NCBI RefSeq assembly: GCF_000507765.1
Contig: NZ_KI669401.1
Coordinates: 980,597-1,044,596 of the forward strand
DNA length: 64,000 nucleotides
DNA from: Streptococcus parasanguinis CC87K
Lineage (GTDB): Bacteria; Bacillota; Bacilli; Lactobacillales; Streptococcaceae
Direction: 5' to 3'
How positions within the stretch are numbered: the first letter of the stretch is position 1; the number at the start of each line of letters is the position of its first letter. Below are positions 26,449-35,015 of the stretch, piece after piece. Position numbers and translations under genes: made by a program. The notes under the pieces were generated by a model. The model was given only the letters and a program-made list of their open reading frames with translations, searched no databases and was not told the origin of the DNA.

Positions 26449-27339
26449 TTACACCTTCTCTTTCACATTTTTACCGAGGATACCTGCTGGACGGATGAGC
26501 AAGATTACAATCAAGATGGCATACACAATGGCATCACGGAAGTCTGAAAGACCGATCGCTGTAGCGAAGGTTTCCAACAAACCGATAACAAATCCACCTA
26601 GGGCAGCACCTGGAATGATTCCGATTCCTCCAAGAACGGCTGCGACAAAGGCTTTGATCCCTGGTGTCATCCCCATCAAAGGCTCGATCGAGTTGTAATA
26701 CAAACCAATCAAGACACCACCAGCACCTGCCAAGGCTGATCCCAAAGCAAAGGTAAAGCTGATCGTACGGTTTACGTTAATCCCCATCAATTGAGCGGCA
26801 TCACTATCCACAGATACAGCCCGCATGGCTTTCCCCATCTTTGTTTTTTGAATAATAAATTGAAGAGCGACCATCAAGAAAACAGACACTCCCAAGATCA
26901 TCAACTGAATGTTGGAGATTGAAATAGGACCGAAGTTGTAACGAACCGTTTTAATCACTTGCGGGAAAGAACGGGTATTGGCCCCTACAAAGAAGACCAT
27001 CCCATATTCGAGCAAGAAGGAAACCCCGATGGCTGTGATCAAGGCTGCAATCCGAGTCGAATGACGAAGCGGACGATAAGCCAGGTATTCAATTACAACC
27101 CCTAAAATAGCCGTCCCAACCATGGCTAGGAGCAAGGCTACAAAGAAGTTCACTTTCCACGAGTTCAATAAGAAATATCCCATAAAGGCACCTACCATGT
27201 AGATATCTCCATGGGCAAAGTTGATCAATTTGATAATTCCATACACCATGGTATAACCAAGGGCCAAGAGTGCATAGACGCTTCCCAAGATTAGACCGTT
27301 CACTAATTGCTGGAGCATTTGAACCATCCTTTCTAACAA
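26449..27339 (-). CDS. livH: branched-chain amino acid ABC transporter, permease LivH
   Basis: Second permease, 296 residues, about eight helices. Typical LivH sequence: LVNGLILGSVYALLALGYTMVYGI at 12-35 and KLINFAHGDIYMVGAF next. The loop GKAMRAVSVDSDAAQLMGINV near 172-192 is the ATPase-interaction site, and LLIRPAGILG closes the protein. It is separated from livJ by about 60 bases containing a stem-loop that may reduce read-through, a common way to express the binding protein more than the permeases. Confidence 0.95.
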   Translation of the reverse strand: MLERMVQMLQQLVNGLILGSVYALLALGYTMVYGIIKLINFAHGDIYMVGAFMGYFLLNSWKVNFFVALLLAMVGTAILGVVIEYLAYRPLRHSTRIAALITAIGVSFLLEYGMVFFVGANTRSFPQVIKTVRYNFGPISISNIQLMILGVSVFLMVALQFIIQKTKMGKAMRAVSVDSDAAQLMGINVNRTISFTFALGSALAGAGGVLIGLYYNSIEPLMGMTPGIKAFVAAVLGGIGIIPGAALGGFVIGLLETFATAIGLSDFRDAIVYAILIVILLIRPAGILGKNVKEKV

Positions 27340-27347
27340 TAAAGAGC

Positions 27348-27377
27348 GAGGCCAGGAATTTTCATTCTCCCAGCCTC
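27348..27377 (-). terminator. livJ-livH intercistronic hairpin
   Basis: Minus strand GAGGCTGGGAG, loop, TCCTGGCCTC, without a strong U run. Probably a partial attenuator or mRNA stabiliser rather than a full stop. Confidence 0.6.
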
Positions 27378-27399
27378 TTGTACAAACAACAAATGATAA

Positions 27400-28557
27400 T
27401 TATGGTTTAACAGACTCAACTGATTTGACTTTACCATCTTTCAAGCCAATCATAAGAGCTGATTTAACCGGGTTGTGGTTCTTGTCAATTGACATTGTAC
27501 CAGTCACACCTTCCAAGTCTTTCAACTTCGCAAGGTTATCTTTCAATTCGACAGAGTTCTTAGCACCTTTAGATGCTTCTGCAACCATGTAAACTGAATC
27601 ATAAGCCAAAGCTGCGAACATTGAAGGTTCTTCATTGTATTTCGCTTTGTAAGCTTCTACGAATTTCTTGGCTTTATCAGTCATTTCACCTTCAGTAGAG
27701 AATCCAGCTACGTAGTAGATGTCTGTAGCTGCAGCAGGTGTTGCTTGTTCAACGAACTTAGCATCGCTAAATCCATCCCCACCAATGATTGGTTGTTTGA
27801 TTCCCATACCACGCGCTTGGTTTACGATCTTACCAGTTTCTGTGTAGTAACCTGGAAGAACAATCGCATCGAAGTCTTTATCTTTGATTTTTGTAAGAGC
27901 AGCTTGGAAGTCTGTATCCTTAGATTGGAAGGTTTCTGTTGCTACGATTTCACCTTTGTAAGATTTCTTGAAGGCTTCAGCAATCCCTTTCGCATAGTCA
28001 GATGAGTTATCGTAGTAAAGAACGACTTTCTTCGCTTTCAAGTTATCCGTTGTGTATTTGGCAATGATTTTTCCTTGGAAGCTATCGATGAAGGTTGCAC
28101 GGAAAAGGTAATCTTGACCTTTTGTCAAATCATCTTGAGTTGCAGATGGTGTAACCAATGGAACACCTGCTTTACCAGCATTGGCAACCGCTGCTGCAGT
28201 AGCACCTGAAGTTGCAGGTCCTACAAGAGCGTTCACTTTTGATTGAGTGACAAGGTTTGTAGTGACTGTAGCTGCTTCAGCTGTTTCAGATTTGTTATCT
28301 TTATCTGTGACAACGATCTTCTTACCGTCAGCTCCACCCTTAGCGTTGATTTCATCAACGGCCAATTGAGCACCTTTTTGTTCAGCGCTACCGTAGGCTG
28401 CTACTTCACCAGTTTTTTCAAAGTTAAAACCGACTTTTAGTTCTTTGCCGATTTCGTTACCAGTTGTGTTTGAACCTGAAGTAGAAACTTCACCACAAGC
28501 AGCAAGAAGAGCGACACTTGCAATGGTTAAAAATGAAAGAGCAAATTTTTTCTTCAT
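27400..28557 (-). CDS. livJ: branched-chain amino acid-binding lipoprotein LivJ
   Basis: Substrate-binding component delivering Leu/Ile/Val to LivHM. The 385-residue precursor has a lipoprotein signal with lipobox LLAAC at about residues 17-21, then a Ser/Thr/Gly tether and a periplasmic-binding-type two-lobed domain. Examples are KVGFNFEKTGEVAAYGSAEQKGAQLAVDEINAKGG and ALVGPATSGATAAAVANAGKAGVPLVTPSATQD. First gene of livJHMGF. Its promoter overlaps a near-consensus CodY box, so repression in amino-acid-rich medium is expected. Confidence 0.96.
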   Translation of the reverse strand: MKKKFALSFLTIASVALLAACGEVSTSGSNTTGNEIGKELKVGFNFEKTGEVAAYGSAEQKGAQLAVDEINAKGGADGKKIVVTDKDNKSETAEAATVTTNLVTQSKVNALVGPATSGATAAAVANAGKAGVPLVTPSATQDDLTKGQDYLFRATFIDSFQGKIIAKYTTDNLKAKKVVLYYDNSSDYAKGIAEAFKKSYKGEIVATETFQSKDTDFQAALTKIKDKDFDAIVLPGYYTETGKIVNQARGMGIKQPIIGGDGFSDAKFVEQATPAAATDIYYVAGFSTEGEMTDKAKKFVEAYKAKYNEEPSMFAALAYDSVYMVAEASKGAKNSVELKDNLAKLKDLEGVTGTMSIDKNHNPVKSALMIGLKDGKVKSVESVKP

Positions 28558-28601
28558 TTGTAATGATCTCCTTAAATGAATCTTAAAATAAATACATTAA
28601 G

Positions 28602-28630
28602 AATATACCGAATTATCTGACAATTGTCAA
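28602..28630 (-). promoter_or_regulatory. liv operon promoter with CodY-like box
   Basis: Minus-strand -35 TTGACA (28625-28630), 17-base spacer, -10 TATATT (28602-28607). Plus-strand AATTATCTGACAATT at 28611-28625 matches the CodY consensus AATTTTCWGAAAATT at 13 of 15 positions with symmetric mismatches. It occupies the spacer, placing a repressor where RNA polymerase binds. Confidence 0.8.
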
Positions 28631-28631
28631 T

Positions 28632-28664
28632 AAAAAAAACGCAATCCATCAAATGATTGCGTTT
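28632..28664 (-). terminator. terminator after ylbG-like gene
   Basis: Minus strand AAAACGCAATC, loop, GATTGCGTTTTTTTT, immediately after the stop and just upstream of the liv promoter. Confidence 0.9.
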
Positions 28665-28665
28665 T

Positions 28666-28944
28666 CTAAACTTCTGTTACCACAGATGGGGTCTCCAATC
28701 GTTGCAAACTCCCCACAAAATCTGTATCTAAATCTTTGAGATGGCAAGGCAAGACTTTTTTGACATAACGTTCTTTCTTTAAGTCTTCCATGACTTGATC
28801 CGCCTTGTCACTGTCCACATACAATTGGACATAACGGCATTTCTTAGAATGGTACAAGACATCTCCGACTGATTGTAATTTTTTCCCGTCGCGATTGTAA
28901 TACAATTTAACAATTAAGCCTGTTCTTTCTTGTTTCTCAAACAT
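28666..28944 (-). CDS. YlbG-family protein (UPF0298/DUF2129)
   Basis: A 92-residue cytoplasmic protein of the DUF2129 family. The conserved features are an opening RTGLIVKLYYNRDGKKLQ strand, a LYHSKKCRYVQLYVD core and a YVKKVLPCHLKDLDTDF segment. In Bacillus the paralogous YlbF/YmcA/YaaT system concerns RNase Y, but YlbG's own role is undefined. The ATG of MFEKQER was chosen because AAAGGG precedes it by seven bases. It sits between clpP and liv, the usual streptococcal order. Confidence 0.88.
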   Translation of the reverse strand: MFEKQERTGLIVKLYYNRDGKKLQSVGDVLYHSKKCRYVQLYVDSDKADQVMEDLKKERYVKKVLPCHLKDLDTDFVGSLQRLETPSVVTEV

Positions 28945-29020
28945 GGTCAATCCCTTTCTCGTTCTGTTACTAGTATATCAAATTTCAAGAAAAAGAACTA
29001 CTCTTTTATGAGAGCAAAAA

Positions 29021-29197
29021 AGAGAGTGGGACAGAAATCGGTAATTCGTTAGAATTCGATTTCGTCGTCCCACCTCCGCACAGTTGAGTAGGGCTGTAAA
29101 AGCTGATGAAATCAGCGAAGTAGAGCCCACTCAACCACTGCGTTTTGCTCGACAATCCAAAAATAATTGAGAGGCTAGGACTTTTGTCCCAGCCTCT
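29021..29197 (-). repeat. R2 interspersed repeat, copy B
   Basis: About 177 bases, inverted relative to copies A and C. It starts AGAGTGGGACAGAAATCGG and ends GTCCCAGCCTC, and keeps the internal GTTGAG/CTCAAC and GCTGATTTCATCAGC pairings. It lies directly downstream of clpP, whose transcript would read the GAGGCTGGGAC hairpin first. Confidence 0.85.
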
Positions 29198-29221
29198 TGA
29201 CGGGCCTTCCCACAGGATGGT

Positions 29222-29812
29222 TTAGCCCAATTTATTATTGGCCATGATTTCATCAATAAAGCCATATTCAAGTGTTTCTTGTGCGCTCATCCAATTATCA
29301 CGTTCCGCATCAGCATGCACTTTTTCAATGGATTGACCTGAATTTTCCGCAAGGATTTTTTCCAAGTTATTCCGTGTTTTGAGCAAGTGTTCTGCTGCAA
29401 TCGCCATATCGGTTTGTTGGGTACCACCACCAGTACCACCCATTGGTTGGTGAATCATGTACTCGGCGTTTGGCAACATGAAGCGTTTGCCCTTCGCACC
29501 GCTTGAAGCGATAATTGTTCCCATAGAAGCTGCCATCCCCATGACAATGGTTTGGACATCTGACTTGATAAAGTTCATGGTATCTACGATGGCAAGACCT
29601 GCAGAGACAGAGCCTCCTGGTGTATTGATATACATATAGATATCTTTTGTATTATCTTGGGCATCCAAGAAGAGCAATTGAGCGATAATGGAGTTAGCCA
29701 TTTGGTCCTCAACGGGTCCTGTTACCATGATAATTCGATCTTTCAACAGACGGGAATAAATATCGTAAGAACGTTCTCCACGACTGGTTTGTTCAATAAC
29801 TACTGGAATCAT
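29222..29812 (-). CDS. clpP: ATP-dependent Clp protease proteolytic subunit
   Basis: Serine protease forming the tetradecameric barrel that degrades substrates unfolded by ClpC, ClpE, ClpX or ClpL. The 196 residues contain the catalytic serine in [14 protein letters not shown] (S about 96), the histidine in YMIHQPMGG (about 121) and the aspartate near 172 in ERDNWMS. The N-terminal [26 protein letters not shown] is standard. The promoter carries a perfect CtsR repeat, so expression is heat- and stress-induced. Confidence 0.98.
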   Translation of the reverse strand: MIPVVIEQTSRGERSYDIYSRLLKDRIIMVTGPVEDQMANSIIAQLLFLDAQDNTKDIYMYINTPGGSVSAGLAIVDTMNFIKSDVQTIVMGMAASMGTIIASSGAKGKRFMLPNAEYMIHQPMGGTGGGTQQTDMAIAAEHLLKTRNNLEKILAENSGQSIEKVHADAERDNWMSAQETLEYGFIDEIMANNKLG

Positions 29813-29874
29813 CTATTCTTCTCCTTTAGTATCCATTCATTCTCACGATTCGTGAGGTTCAAAGTATATGTGCT

Positions 29875-29904
29875 ATTATAAACCAATGGTCAAAAAAGGT
29901 CAAA
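29875..29904 (-). promoter_or_regulatory. clpP promoter with CtsR operator
   Basis: Direct heptads GGTCAAA-AAA-GGTCAAA at 29888-29904 (plus strand) match the CtsR consensus. The minus-strand -35 TTGACC (29898-29903) lies inside the operator; spacer 17; -10 TATAAT (29875-29880). Confidence 0.93.
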
Positions 29905-29940
29905 TCTTAAGCACCTTTCGGACGAATCATGAATGGTTTC

Positions 29941-30570
29941 TTATTTGGTACCGAATAAACGGTCACCCGCATCTCCAAGACCAGGAACAATGTAGCCATG
30001 TTCATTCAAATGATCATCGAGGGCTGCTGTAAAGATATCAACATCTGGGTGAGCTTCTTGAAGAGCTTTCACCCCTTCTGGCGCTGATACCAAGCAGACA
30101 AATTTGATATGGCTAGCGCCACGTTTTTTCAAGGAATCAATCGCTAGAATAGCGGATCCACCCGTAGCAAGCATCGGGTCTACTACAAAGATACGACGTT
30201 GATCAATATCTTCTGGCAATTTCACCAAGTATTCAACTGGTTTCAAGGTTTCTTCATCACGGTACATCCCGATATGGCCAACCTTAGCAGCTGGTACCAA
30301 ACTCAAGAGACCATCAACCATCCCAATCCCTGCACGAAGAATTGGGACAATAGCCAATTTCTTACCTGCGATTTGTTTTTGAACGGTTTTGGTAATAGGA
30401 GTTTCAATTTCAACATCCTCAAGAGGCAATTCACGCAACACTTCGTAGCCCATCAACATAGCAATCTCATCTACCAATTCACGAAAGGCCTTCGTAGAGG
30501 TATCTGTACGACGAAGAATAGACAATTTGTGTTGAATCAGTGGATGTGTAATAACTTCTAATTTTCCCAT
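29941..30570 (-). CDS. upp: uracil phosphoribosyltransferase
   Basis: Salvages uracil to UMP with PRPP. Length 209 is typical. Landmarks: [28 protein letters not shown] near the N-terminus, the loop [21 protein letters not shown], the PRPP site [17 protein letters not shown] (about 128-144) and C-terminal uracil-binding [16 protein letters not shown]. It lies upstream of clpP on the same strand, as in pneumococcus. The clpP promoter separates them. Confidence 0.97.
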   Translation of the reverse strand: MGKLEVITHPLIQHKLSILRRTDTSTKAFRELVDEIAMLMGYEVLRELPLEDVEIETPITKTVQKQIAGKKLAIVPILRAGIGMVDGLLSLVPAAKVGHIGMYRDEETLKPVEYLVKLPEDIDQRRIFVVDPMLATGGSAILAIDSLKKRGASHIKFVCLVSAPEGVKALQEAHPDVDIFTAALDDHLNEHGYIVPGLGDAGDRLFGTK

Positions 30571-30730
30571 TTTGAGATCCTTCTTTCTAAGCTGTTATTA
30601 TTCAAAAAAGAGCTATGATAAAAGTGGAGTCAAGCTCTACTCTTTCTTTCAGTCCCTCTTTGATACTCACAGCACATGGAAATCTTCATTTCCAACTTTA
30701 CATTCTTCTTATTATACCAAATTTTACAAA

Positions 30731-30779
30731 AAAAAGAGAGCCCTTACACTTAATTTTTTAAGTTCGGACTCACTCTTTC
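30731..30779 (-). terminator. mgtA terminator
   Basis: Minus strand AAAGAGTGAGTCC, an inner ACTTAA/TTAAGT stem, GGGCTCTCTTTTTTTT, directly after the mgtA stop. Confidence 0.82.
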
Positions 30780-30789
30780 TATCAATCAA

Positions 30790-33450
30790 TTACAACCATT
30801 CTTTGTATTTCTTAATATAGATACGTTTGACAACCGTCACACTCAGCATATAGAGGACGATAATCGCAAACAATAGAACAAAGTACAATCCATTTAGTTG
30901 GCTCAACTTCAAGATAGAAGCCAAAGGACTATATGGAAGGGAGGTTACAAAGAAGGCTGCTGCTAAGGTCGTCACCACGACTGAGAAGGCTGGACGACTT
31001 TGGATAAATGGCAGTTTTGGTGAACGCAACATATGAATAACCATGGTTTGAGACCACATAGATTCGATAAACCATCCGGTTTGAAACACCATGATAAAGG
31101 CTGCTGCATCTGTTGCTCCATGGTTGTAGCCATGACCTAAAATCATAGGAACAACAAGGAAGTAAAGAAGCATGTAGGTAATAATATCAAATACAGATGA
31201 AATTGGACCAATCCAGGCCATAAAGCGCATGATAGAGTTTGCTTCCCAGATACGAGGTTTCTTGAGGAATTCCTTGTCGACATTGTCAAAAGGAAGGGCG
31301 ATACAAGAAAGATCATAGATAAGATTGAGCACAATCAAATGAACAGGAGCCATTGGAAGGAAAGGCAAAAAGATGCTGGCGAAGAGCAGAGAGAAGATGT
31401 TCCCGAAGTTAGAAGAGACCGTCATCTTGATGTACTTGGTCATATTGGCATAGACCTTGCGGCCTTCAACCAAACCTTTTTCAAGGACCATCAAATCCTT
31501 ATCCAGAAGGATGACATCTGCCGTTTCCTTGGCGATATCCACAGCGGTATCCACGGAGATCCCAACGTCTGAGACCTTCATGGATGGAGCATCGTTGATC
31601 CCATCTCCCATGTAACCAACCTTGTGGCCATTATTCTTGAGGCAGAGGATGATCCGCGCTTTTTGATCTGGTGATAGTTTGGCAAAGACCGTTGTTGTTT
31701 CCACAACTTCTGCTAACTCTTGGTCTGTCATCGTATCGATTTCGCTTCCCAAAAGAATCCGCTCGACATCTAGTCCTACTTTTTCACAGACAGCTTGGGT
31801 GACCTTTTCATTGTCCCCAGTTAAGATCTTGGTGGTTACCCCATATTCTGCAAGAGCTTTGATTGCTGGAGCTGCAGAAGGTTTTGGTGGATCAAGAAAG
31901 GCAAGGTAACCGGTTAGGATCATGTCTCGTTCATCTTCAACACTAAAGATGTCATTTTCGTCCAAGTCGGTTTTGTAGCTGACGCCCAAAACACGAAGAC
32001 CTTGTTCATTTAATTGAGCAACTTCAGCGAGGACCTCTTGACGGACTTCATCTGTCAGGCGTTTAATCTCCCCCTTGTACTCAACATAAGTCGATACAGA
32101 AAGCATTTCTTCCAAGGCACCCTTGGTCACCATGCTGACCACACCGTCTTCGTCTTTGACAATGACACTCATGCGACGACGTTCAAAATCAAAGGGCAAT
32201 TCATCAATCTTATGGAAGGTTTGATCCAGATCGCGAACAATCTCATGTTTCTTGGCTTCTTTCTGGGTCCGATTGATAATCGCTCGGTCCATCAAATTTT
32301 TTAGCCCGGTTTGGAAATAGGAATTCAAGTAAGCTCGGCGAAGGACTGATAGATCCAATTCGCCATGGATATCAAGCGGATACTCCAAAACGATTTCATC
32401 TTGGGTCAAGGTACCTGTCTTATCAGTACACAAAATATCAATAGCCCCAAGGTCTTGGATGGCATTGAGTTTTTTGATAACGACTTTTTCCTTGGCCATG
32501 ATGATGGAGCCCTTAGCAAGACTCGCCGTAATAATCATCGGCAGCATTTCCGGAGTCAAACCAACCCCAACGCTGAGGGCAAAGACACCCGCTTCTAACC
32601 AGTCACCATCTGTGAGACCATTGATCACAAAGACAACGGGCACCATCACTAACATGAGCCGAATCAAGAGCCAAGAGATGGTATTCATTTCTCTCTCAAA
32701 TGAGGTTGGTTCGTCATAGGTGTTGATGGTTTGCTCAATAGCTCCCATCATGGTTTCATCCCCCACGACCAGGACCAAGGCTGTTGCCCGTCCGGAGATG
32801 ACATTGGTTCCCATGAAGGCCAAGCTTTCACTCGCCAAGAGACTATCTAAATTTTGACTCTCAGCCTTGCTGAGACAAATCTTTTCAACAGCATCACTTT
32901 CCCCTGTAAGACCAGATTGTTGGACAAAGAAGTCACGGGAATCGATCAAGACCACATCTGCTGGAATCATATCGCCGGCACTCAGTTTGATCACATCTCC
33001 TACGACGATTTCATCGATCGGAATTTCTTGTTCTGATCCATCACGAAGAACGGTCGCTGTATTGACAATCATACGTGATAAGTTGCTAGCTGCTTTGTCG
33101 CTCCGCAATTCTTGAATGAAGCGGATACCACCAGAGATCAGGACCAAGGTCACAATGATGATGGAGGTCGTTGGATCCTGTTCACCTGGTTTTGCTAGCC
33201 AGACATTAGTAATGAAGGAAACCAGCGCAATGACTAACAAAATCACTGTAAAAGGATTGATGATGGATTCGTAGATCTTTTTGATCATGGAATCTTCTTG
33301 ACCTTTTGTGATGACATTTTCGCCATAGGCATCGCGGTTTTCTTCTACTTGATCGTCAACTAAACCAAGGGCACTGGTTTTGTAGTTGGCAAAGGTGCTT
33401 TCAAGTGGTTCTTGAAGAGCAGCAATGAGTCTTTCTTTATTTGTTTGCAT
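30790..33450 (-). CDS. mgtA: magnesium-translocating P-type ATPase
   Basis: P3B-type Mg2+ importer of 886 residues. Seen in order: two N-terminal helices (about 66-84 and 96-113), actuator SGLTGES (179-185), helix 4 with GLTPEMLPMI (297-306, the MgtA/B form of the PE[M]LP motif), phosphorylation site CTDKTGTLTQD (D343), hinge GYMGDGINDAPS and six C-terminal helices including the PVHLIVLNLIYDLSCI segment. The start MQTNKERL was chosen for its AAAGGAG; an in-frame ATG six codons upstream has none. A 390-base M-box leader precedes it, so it should be switched on by Mg2+ limitation. Confidence 0.96.
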   Translation of the reverse strand: MQTNKERLIAALQEPLESTFANYKTSALGLVDDQVEENRDAYGENVITKGQEDSMIKKIYESIINPFTVILLVIALVSFITNVWLAKPGEQDPTTSIIIVTLVLISGGIRFIQELRSDKAASNLSRMIVNTATVLRDGSEQEIPIDEIVVGDVIKLSAGDMIPADVVLIDSRDFFVQQSGLTGESDAVEKICLSKAESQNLDSLLASESLAFMGTNVISGRATALVLVVGDETMMGAIEQTINTYDEPTSFEREMNTISWLLIRLMLVMVPVVFVINGLTDGDWLEAGVFALSVGVGLTPEMLPMIITASLAKGSIIMAKEKVVIKKLNAIQDLGAIDILCTDKTGTLTQDEIVLEYPLDIHGELDLSVLRRAYLNSYFQTGLKNLMDRAIINRTQKEAKKHEIVRDLDQTFHKIDELPFDFERRRMSVIVKDEDGVVSMVTKGALEEMLSVSTYVEYKGEIKRLTDEVRQEVLAEVAQLNEQGLRVLGVSYKTDLDENDIFSVEDERDMILTGYLAFLDPPKPSAAPAIKALAEYGVTTKILTGDNEKVTQAVCEKVGLDVERILLGSEIDTMTDQELAEVVETTTVFAKLSPDQKARIILCLKNNGHKVGYMGDGINDAPSMKVSDVGISVDTAVDIAKETADVILLDKDLMVLEKGLVEGRKVYANMTKYIKMTVSSNFGNIFSLLFASIFLPFLPMAPVHLIVLNLIYDLSCIALPFDNVDKEFLKKPRIWEANSIMRFMAWIGPISSVFDIITYMLLYFLVVPMILGHGYNHGATDAAAFIMVFQTGWFIESMWSQTMVIHMLRSPKLPFIQSRPAFSVVVTTLAAAFFVTSLPYSPLASILKLSQLNGLYFVLLFAIIVLYMLSVTVVKRIYIKKYKEWL

Positions 33451-33479
33451 TGGTATCTCCTTTTTCAATCAGGAGCCAA

Positions 33480-33560
33480 TCACTTTTGGAGTCCCTACGA
33501 CACAAATCAGCGATTGGCTGGTTCGGTGCGGTTCGGGATGATCGTCGATTTGTATCATAG
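33480..33560 (-). promoter_or_regulatory. second structured segment of the mgtA leader
   Basis: Between the leader terminator and the mgtA SD, AGCCAATC pairs with GATTGGCT and ACAAATC with GATTTGT, predicting further stems next to the ribosome binding site. This part is not in the M-box consensus. Role unknown: possibly a translation-level switch or an mRNA stabiliser. Confidence 0.45.
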
Positions 33561-33591
33561 CTCTCTCCTTTCTCTTTTCTTGGTAAGGCAT

Positions 33592-33624
33592 AAAAAAGAG
33601 TCCTACCCTCGATCGGTAGGACTC
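33592..33624 (-). terminator. leader terminator of mgtA (riboswitch expression platform)
   Basis: Minus strand GAGTCCTACC, loop, GGTAGGACTC then TTTTTT, well before the start codon. Termination here would be the Mg2+-replete OFF state. Confidence 0.88.
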
Positions 33625-33649
33625 ATGAAACTCGTCATTTATTTTTCAA

Positions 33650-33815
33650 TCAAAACTCTCAAAAAACTGACCGTCCAAGCTTTAGCTCCACAAGGCAATG
33701 AAATGAGCTTAGTCTTGACCTTTGCGATCAGGACTGTTAACCAACGAGTAGTGTCTCCACTGCTTTGCGGTAGTCATCCGTATCCTTGTGGTAGCCTCAC
33801 CTACCGTATTTCGAG
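33650..33815 (-). ncRNA. M-box (ykoK) magnesium riboswitch
   Basis: The minus strand carries the M-box core elements in order: GGTAGGTGAGGCTACC (at 33790-33805), then AAGGATACGGATGACTACC, GTTAACAG in the middle, and GGAGCTAAAGCTT (at about 33677-33689). These align with Bacillus mgtE M-box elements GGUGAGGCU, CAACAG and GCUAAAGCU. Directly followed by a rho-independent terminator and mgtA. Sequence matches are seen; Mg2+ sensing is inherited from the family. Confidence 0.85.
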
Positions 33816-33818
33816 TTT

Positions 33819-33847
33819 ATTTTACTCCTTCACTCACAGAAAGTCAA
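33819..33847 (-). promoter_or_regulatory. mgtA leader promoter
   Basis: Minus-strand -35 TTGACT (33842-33847), 17-base spacer, -10 TAAAAT (33819-33824), just beyond the stop of the aminotransferase gene. The transcript would begin a few bases before the M-box. Confidence 0.82.
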
Positions 33848-33850
33848 CAC

Positions 33851-35014
33851 TTATTTGTGAAAAGTTTCCACCAAGCGTTTGGTGATTTCTTCAATGAGGG
33901 TGAAAGGGGCTGCTACATTGAGGCGAGCATGCAAGTTTCCTTCTTTTCCAAAATCTGTTCCACGGTTCAAAATCAATTTGGCTTGGTCATGAATTTTAGC
34001 ATGCAGCTCATCATCGGTATAAGGATAGGCTGAAAAGTCCAACCAAAGAAGATAGGTGCCTTGGGGTTTCATGACACGGATTTTGGTCTTTTCATGCAAT
34101 TCATCTACCACATAGTCGATGTGTTTTTCAAAAACTTGCTTGAGCTCTGTCAACCAAGGCTTGCCATGACGATAAGCCGCTTCTGTAGCAATATACCCTA
34201 AGCCTGAGATTTCATGTTGATTATTAGTCAATTGCCGTTGTTTAAAAGCCGTACGAAGCTTTGGATTTTCAATGACCACATAGGAATTTTTTGTTCCTGC
34301 AATATTGAAAGTCTTGGTTGCACTGGTTAAGATCAAACTGAAGTCTTTAAAGATTGGATCAACCGTGTTAAAGCTGGTATGACGGTGGCCAAACAAGGCC
34401 AAATCTTGGTGGATCTCATCTGAAACGAGAAGGACACCATGTTTTTGACAGAGGTGGCCGATTTTTTCCAAGACTTCACGATCCCATACACGGCCTCCAG
34501 GATTGTGCGGATTACACAAAACATAGAGTTTAACTTCTTGCTCCACAATGTCTTTTTCGAGCTGATCAAAATCAATTTGGAAAAGACCATCCTTTTCAAC
34601 TAATGAATTTTCGATCAATTTTCGACGATTGAGTTTGACACTTCTGGCAAATGGAGGATAGACCGGCGTATTGATTAAGACAGCATCCCCTTCCTTAGTA
34701 AAGGCTTGAATAGCTGTTGAAATGGCTGGAACAACACCTTCGATAAAGACGACAGCTTCCTTGTCAAAGGAATAGCCGTGCTCTTCTTTTTCCCAATCAA
34801 GGATAGACTGGTAGAGGGTATCCGATGCGTAGGTGTAGCCATAGACCATTTGGTCCGCATAACCGATCACCGCTTCTCGTACTTCTGGAATGACATTAAA
34901 ATCCATGTCCGCGATCCAAGCCGGAATGATTTCTGGATCTGTCTCTGTTTCTTTCCACTTGTAGGTATGGTGGGTCAAGCGATTCGGTAAAGTCGTGAAA
35001 TCATATTTGGTCAT
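33851..35014 (-). CDS. PLP-dependent aminotransferase/C-S lyase (MalY/PatB family)
   Basis: Fold-type I PLP enzyme of 387 residues; MalY/PatB members are cystathionine beta-lyases or cysteine desulfhydrases. Visible: substrate-loop IPAWIADMDFNVIPEV near residue 29, VLCNPHNPGGRVWDREVL near 170, the cofactor aspartate in SDEIHQDL near 202, the Schiff-base lysine in TSATKTFNIAGTKNSY near 236 and C-terminal arginine in LHARLNVA. It follows the Cys/Met-metabolism PLP gene by two bases. The pair forms an operon behind an MtaR-type operator. Confidence 0.9.
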   Translation of the reverse strand: MTKYDFTTLPNRLTHHTYKWKETETDPEIIPAWIADMDFNVIPEVREAVIGYADQMVYGYTYASDTLYQSILDWEKEEHGYSFDKEAVVFIEGVVPAISTAIQAFTKEGDAVLINTPVYPPFARSVKLNRRKLIENSLVEKDGLFQIDFDQLEKDIVEQEVKLYVLCNPHNPGGRVWDREVLEKIGHLCQKHGVLLVSDEIHQDLALFGHRHTSFNTVDPIFKDFSLILTSATKTFNIAGTKNSYVVIENPKLRTAFKQRQLTNNQHEISGLGYIATEAAYRHGKPWLTELKQVFEKHIDYVVDELHEKTKIRVMKPQGTYLLWLDFSAYPYTDDELHAKIHDQAKLILNRGTDFGKEGNLHARLNVAAPFTLIEEITKRLVETFHK

Positions 35015-35015
35015 C

